Positions 59,856-64,000 of a DNA stretch of 64,000 nt are shown piece after piece. Source of the DNA: Phoebastria nigripes. Lineage: Eukaryota > Chordata > Aves > Procellariiformes > Diomedeidae. The first letter of the stretch is position 1. Each line of letters begins with the position of its first letter. The position numbers were made by a program, and so were the translations under genes. Where the stretch lies: the NCBI GenBank assembly GCA_035582835.1, contig JAYKAV010000012.1, positions 2,321,877 to 2,385,876 on the forward strand, given 5' to 3'. The notes below the pieces were generated by a model that ran no database searches, was not told the DNA's origin, and worked only from the letters and a program-made list of their open reading frames with translations.

Positions 59856-61474
59856 AGTGCCGAAGACATCATAGGTGAGTAAATATTTTCTTCTTTATCA
59901 TTGTCCTCATTCAAAGAAGGAACAAGAACATTTTGCCTTTTATTTCCCTGGAAGTAGTGCTACTGTTCAGTCTGTCGTCTGTCTAATCTACAATGGTATG
60001 TCACCTTCCCGTTCACAGTATTTTGGAGTGAGAGGCAGAAGTAGGGGAGCACAGGGCTCATTAGTCTGGANAGCTGTACCATATTTTTTCATGTAAAATT
60101 ACAGAATAACTTCTTTTTACANTTCTCTTTCTATTGCATAAGACAGTAGACAGACTGAAGAGATCTTTAACAACCTGTCTGCAAGTCTTAAAATATGCCA
60201 TATCAGGCTTTTTTCTTTTCGTTGTCATGAGTTTATAAACCTGGTTTTACAAAATGTCTGAGACTGTTTGTATATTTCTTTCAGTCCTGATTGCTTCTCC
60301 ACATCTTTGTATCACCTTTGCTTTTTTATGTCTGGCAGAAATGTTCAGTAAAGGCAGATGTCTGCTCCCTGCACGCACAGGAGCCAGACTCTGCTCTCCC
60401 TTTAGCAAGTTTGTATGTGAAGTGTCTCCTCTGAGTGCAGTTGACTCACCCTGGATTTACATTTCTGTATCTGAGGTCAGAATTTGGTCGATAACCAAGA
60501 AAATATTTTATGACTTTTCACTGCAGCAAACTTGGGACGTAATGTAGTTTTTACGTAAGGACAGTATAATCACCAAGCTTTCTGTCTCTTGCCTGATGTC
60601 AAGCAACCTAGCACAGCTTTGCCTGATTTAGTAACAATTTTGGCTGTATTTCACAGATATCTACGCAAGGATAAAATGAGCAGATGTCTAATTTTAAATG
60701 GCTTGGCCGGTATTCCATGAAAAACTGTTGCAGTGCTTTGTTCTCTCTGCAGTGAAGTTGTGATTACAAGATGCCCACCCACCTCCCATAAGAGGTCGTG
60801 GAAGAGCACCTCCTGCCTCTCTCTCTTTTATGAAGATTATGTCAAGCTCTGTCAGCCCCTTTTCGTCCCCCTGCATGCAGATTTAGTATGCAATATTTAT
60901 AGTTCACGTCCTCCTGCAGTTTGAAATGCTTTGTCCTGAATTTTGGGATCAGAAATTTGGCCAGCTGCATCCCTATTGAAATCCAGTATCATGACCCCCA
61001 CAGCCTGTTGAACAGCAAAGATACAGCTAATGCAATTAGACACTAAAACTGTTGACCACAGTAATATTAGCATCAAAAACCAGGATTGTGTTTTATTATG
61101 CTAGTGTTGAGGGTACTTTCATGTATTACAAGGCAGTTGCATCATTATGAGGAGAACTATTTTGACTGTATTTAGCTTTAATGATGTGTTTCAAAAGTGA
61201 AAAGTGCTAGTGAGGAAAAGGAGGTGTGTGATGTACCAGCTGGTTTTTGGTTGTTTTGCTTTTCAAATGAGTAACTTTTTTTTACTTTTTTTGTTTTTTT
61301 TTTTTTACTTTAAGCATAGCTAGATCTCTAACGCTTGTGCTGTTCAAGCAATAGGAAATAGTGAGGATGACTGTGGGTTAAGCATGAAGGCAGAGTGGCC
61401 AGGAGACACAGGTTCTGCTGTCATGCCTTATGTTGTGCTTTAAATTTCAGAAAGATAATTAACTCTTGAAAGAT

Positions 61475-61618
61475 AATTAACTCTCCATGCTCTGTTTTAC
61501 CCCATGTATACCATAGATCCAATAACAATAGATATCGTCTTGGCATGTGTGCCTTTATTTGTTAGTCTCTGTAAAGCACTTTGAGGTTGCTCAGTAGGAG
61601 GCACTATAGGAATGCAAG
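61475..61618 (+). repeat. MIR-type amniote SINE, core and 3' tail
   Basis: CTCTCCATGCTCTGTTTTAC then CCCATGTA gives the core, AATAACAATAGATAT the following part, and CTCTGTAAAGCACTTTGAGG then AGGCACTATAGGAATGCAAG the tail. The tail is the phrase 'tgtaaagc.ctttgag...gaaggc.ctatagaaatgcaa' found in old SINEs across amniotes. Just before it, a 17-bp unit (gaaagataattaactct) is present twice in tandem at 61450-61484. Confidence 0.65.
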
Positions 61619-64000
61619 GAACTGCCTGACCAGCTCTGTACATGCCTGGCTTCTATGAAGGCAACTTCCAATGCTTTGAAGTGCCTGAAAAACACGGAAA
61701 TGCATCTCTCTGGAGGAACTGATGTGCCTGAAGGAGAAAGAAATGGATCACTCCTAGAGGAACTGCAGGTTCTCATGGGAAATTTGGTGATATTGTTTCT
61801 CTTTCTCTATATAGAGTTAACTCAGCAGGTCCCAGGTTTATTATGTTTTCACATCCAAACCTCTGCAAGCATCCCTGAACTGTCGAAATCCAAAAATAAA
61901 GAAAACAATCCCTGTGAAATTGTTGAATCTTATTTTTCCAGGGATTTGTCTTCTGCATACCCTATCACAGCAGCATTCTCCATCACGTTGCCTGTGACTC
62001 CTTCCCATAGTTGTCTCCACAGTTTCCCTGCAGTGGCTGAACTCCCTCCCACACCCCTATACAATTTGCTGTGCAAGCAACAGCCTGTATTGTGGCTGTC
62101 TTTGAATTACACACATGCCAACTGGTTGGCTGGCTGGCCAAACCAAAAGGGTGAGAGAGATGCTGGTGGATCTTTCTTCTAACTATCCACTGAGTTTTAC
62201 CAATCCTGCAGACACATCCTTCGGAAATCTCTGCGTGTAGCAAATGTGCTTCAAATTGGCCAGCGAGTTCCAAAGTTATTAGGAAGGAAGTTGGTACAGA
62301 CAGATGGATGGGCAGACAGAACGTGCATATGTTCCACTTCCTTCAAATTTTCTTCTAAAATGATAGCAAAATTTAGAAATTTCCAACAGTTATGCAGAAT
62401 GAAAAGTAAAGTAAAGCTAGTCTTGCTGTTAATAATTTTTGTTAAAAACGTGATTTACAAAAAGTGTTGCCCAGTAAGTAGACTGCTATTGGATTTGGAC
62501 AAGTAGGCATAGCAGTTCAATCTCTTGTATCGCTGAAGTGCGGACTTGCATTTGACCGAAAAGCCAAACTTTTGGCCTTTTCTTCCATCTCTACCCTGTG
62601 TATTTCATACTGACAAGCTTTTGGGGGTCATTAAAAGGCTGAGCTTGTTTAGTTTTCAGTTTGAGTGGGTTAGTCCTGGTTTGGATGTGTTGGCACCNCC
62701 GAGGCTGAGCCATGAGCAAGCTGGAGAGACCTGTCTGGGCTCCTGCATATGGACACGAGCTGCTTTCTGTGATCTAGGAACAAATGAATTGTTGGGGTAT
62801 TGAGATCCTGCGTGATGGACTAGAGGTCTTGACTGAATACCAAGAAGGAAGCTCTCCATGGGGGAAGTGCTCTCACCTCCGTTGTGTGGTGGAGCACCCA
62901 GCTGAGATGTGGTGTTCATCTCGTACCATCCCTCCGCAATTTGCAGGANGGTGGCGGACGTGATGCCCTGTTTCACCTTCACCCTTGTCTTGGTGAGTAG
63001 TGAAATGGTTACAGGAGACCTATTTGTTTGCCATTAGAGAGGGATATCTTCCTAGAGCAAGCTAATGGGATTTTTTTCAGTTTGATTGTCTAATTAATGC
63101 TGTACTTCTAGCCTATTAGTGTCCGCATAGGGTGCATCATGTTGTTTTAATTGCATCAGCATCTCCAACTTGTCAAGTGCACTCTTCCAGCTCAGTGTTA
63201 TGGCTCATAAAGGTGCCACTGGGCACTCGGGTGCTGATCAGACACTGCAGCACATTTTCNGGATGGCTGAAGAAGGTGTATCCTCGACTGATAAAGAGCA
63301 ATGGTGGAAAACATGGTGTCCTGTCCATTATTACACTGTAGAGATTTCAAGTAGCTCTTACTTGAAACATGTTTCACTTCTNAAGCATCAGACAGGGTTA
63401 ACTGTAAGCTCCAGATAAAATTAAAACATTTCTCTAATTAATTTGTTTATAAACAGAAACAAATACATATTAAAGATGCCTAAACATACTGTCTGCAGAG
63501 ATAAACAAAAAAATCTGTATTGTTTTATAGATGTGCCCTTGAATTGTAAATTGTTCAGTCGCATGAAGCAGTGTACAGCTTGAAACATGACTGCCGGTTA
63601 AATGGAGCCTTTTGCATGCAGAGTCGGGAAGGCTGGCTGCTTAGTAATTCCTTACGCTTTTATTAATTTCCTGGAGCAATAAGTGATATATTGCTGCAAT
63701 CTTCCTAAACAAGTGCTTAGAAGATTAGTAGTATTGATAATTATCAATATGGTTCCATAAACACGTACGTTACATAGATCTAACTCCCCTTATAAATCCT
63801 GGCTCATGTTACACAGTGCGAAGGAAATCACTATGTACTTACTAATACCTTCCTCCTTCTTGGGGAAAAAGCTGTATCATGTTGTCGTCTTCACTGTAGA
63901 TTTGGGCCAGTATTTTAGAGGAGCATGAAAAATGGAAGAAAGTCTTGCTTTAAAGAAAGTAACATTCCTGTACCTCAGAGTCTCTGGTCTTAGAGCAAAC

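Noticed and set aside
61655..62182. 175-codon open frame in intron 7
   Set aside because: The protein has a short hydrophobic stretch (FLFLYI) but no family resemblance, and it starts beside a SINE.

Overview
This window is vertebrate nuclear DNA, most likely from a neoavian bird. It holds an internal part of one protein-coding gene on the + strand, GRM7 (metabotropic glutamate receptor 7). Five coding exons (6750-6891, 7776-7930, 35715-35855, 51016-51216, 57379-57518; 779 coding bases) have canonical AG/GT splice borders and join in one unbroken reading frame. They encode residues of about 246 to 505 in mammalian mGluR7 numbering, which is the second half of the extracellular Venus-flytrap glutamate-binding domain. 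By the usual group III receptor gene structure these are coding exons 3 to 7. The signal peptide and first half of the domain lie upstream of the window. The cysteine-rich domain, the seven membrane helices and the tail lie downstream.

Layout: 1-6749 is the end of intron 2; exon 3; intron 3 (884 bp); exon 4; intron 4 (27,784 bp); exon 5; intron 5 (15,160 bp); exon 6; intron 6 (6,162 bp); exon 7; intron 7 (at least 6,482 bp, running off the end). About 99% of the window is intron. The introns hold several decayed amniote SINEs of the MIR type, a few possible old CR1/L3-type LINE scraps, simple repeats, some CpG-rich patches in intron 4, and one fairly well preserved solo LTR of an ERVL-type endogenous retrovirus in intron 5.

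The bird call rests on that LTR (a family I recognise from neoavian genomes), the scarcity of interspersed repeats, the lack of mammalian SINEs and L1, and the CpG-rich intronic patches. No species can be named from the sequence.

I found no second gene, tRNA, rRNA, CRISPR array or bacterial-type system. The other long open frames look like chance ORFs in intron DNA. The observations most worth following are a 151-bp near-identical duplication in intron 7 whose second copy has 7-bp flanking direct repeats, a TG-repeat tract at the acceptor of a symmetric exon (exon 6), CpG-island-like patches inside intron 4, and the sense-oriented solo LTR. Single N bases are scattered through the window, one of them in exon 4 at a silent position.
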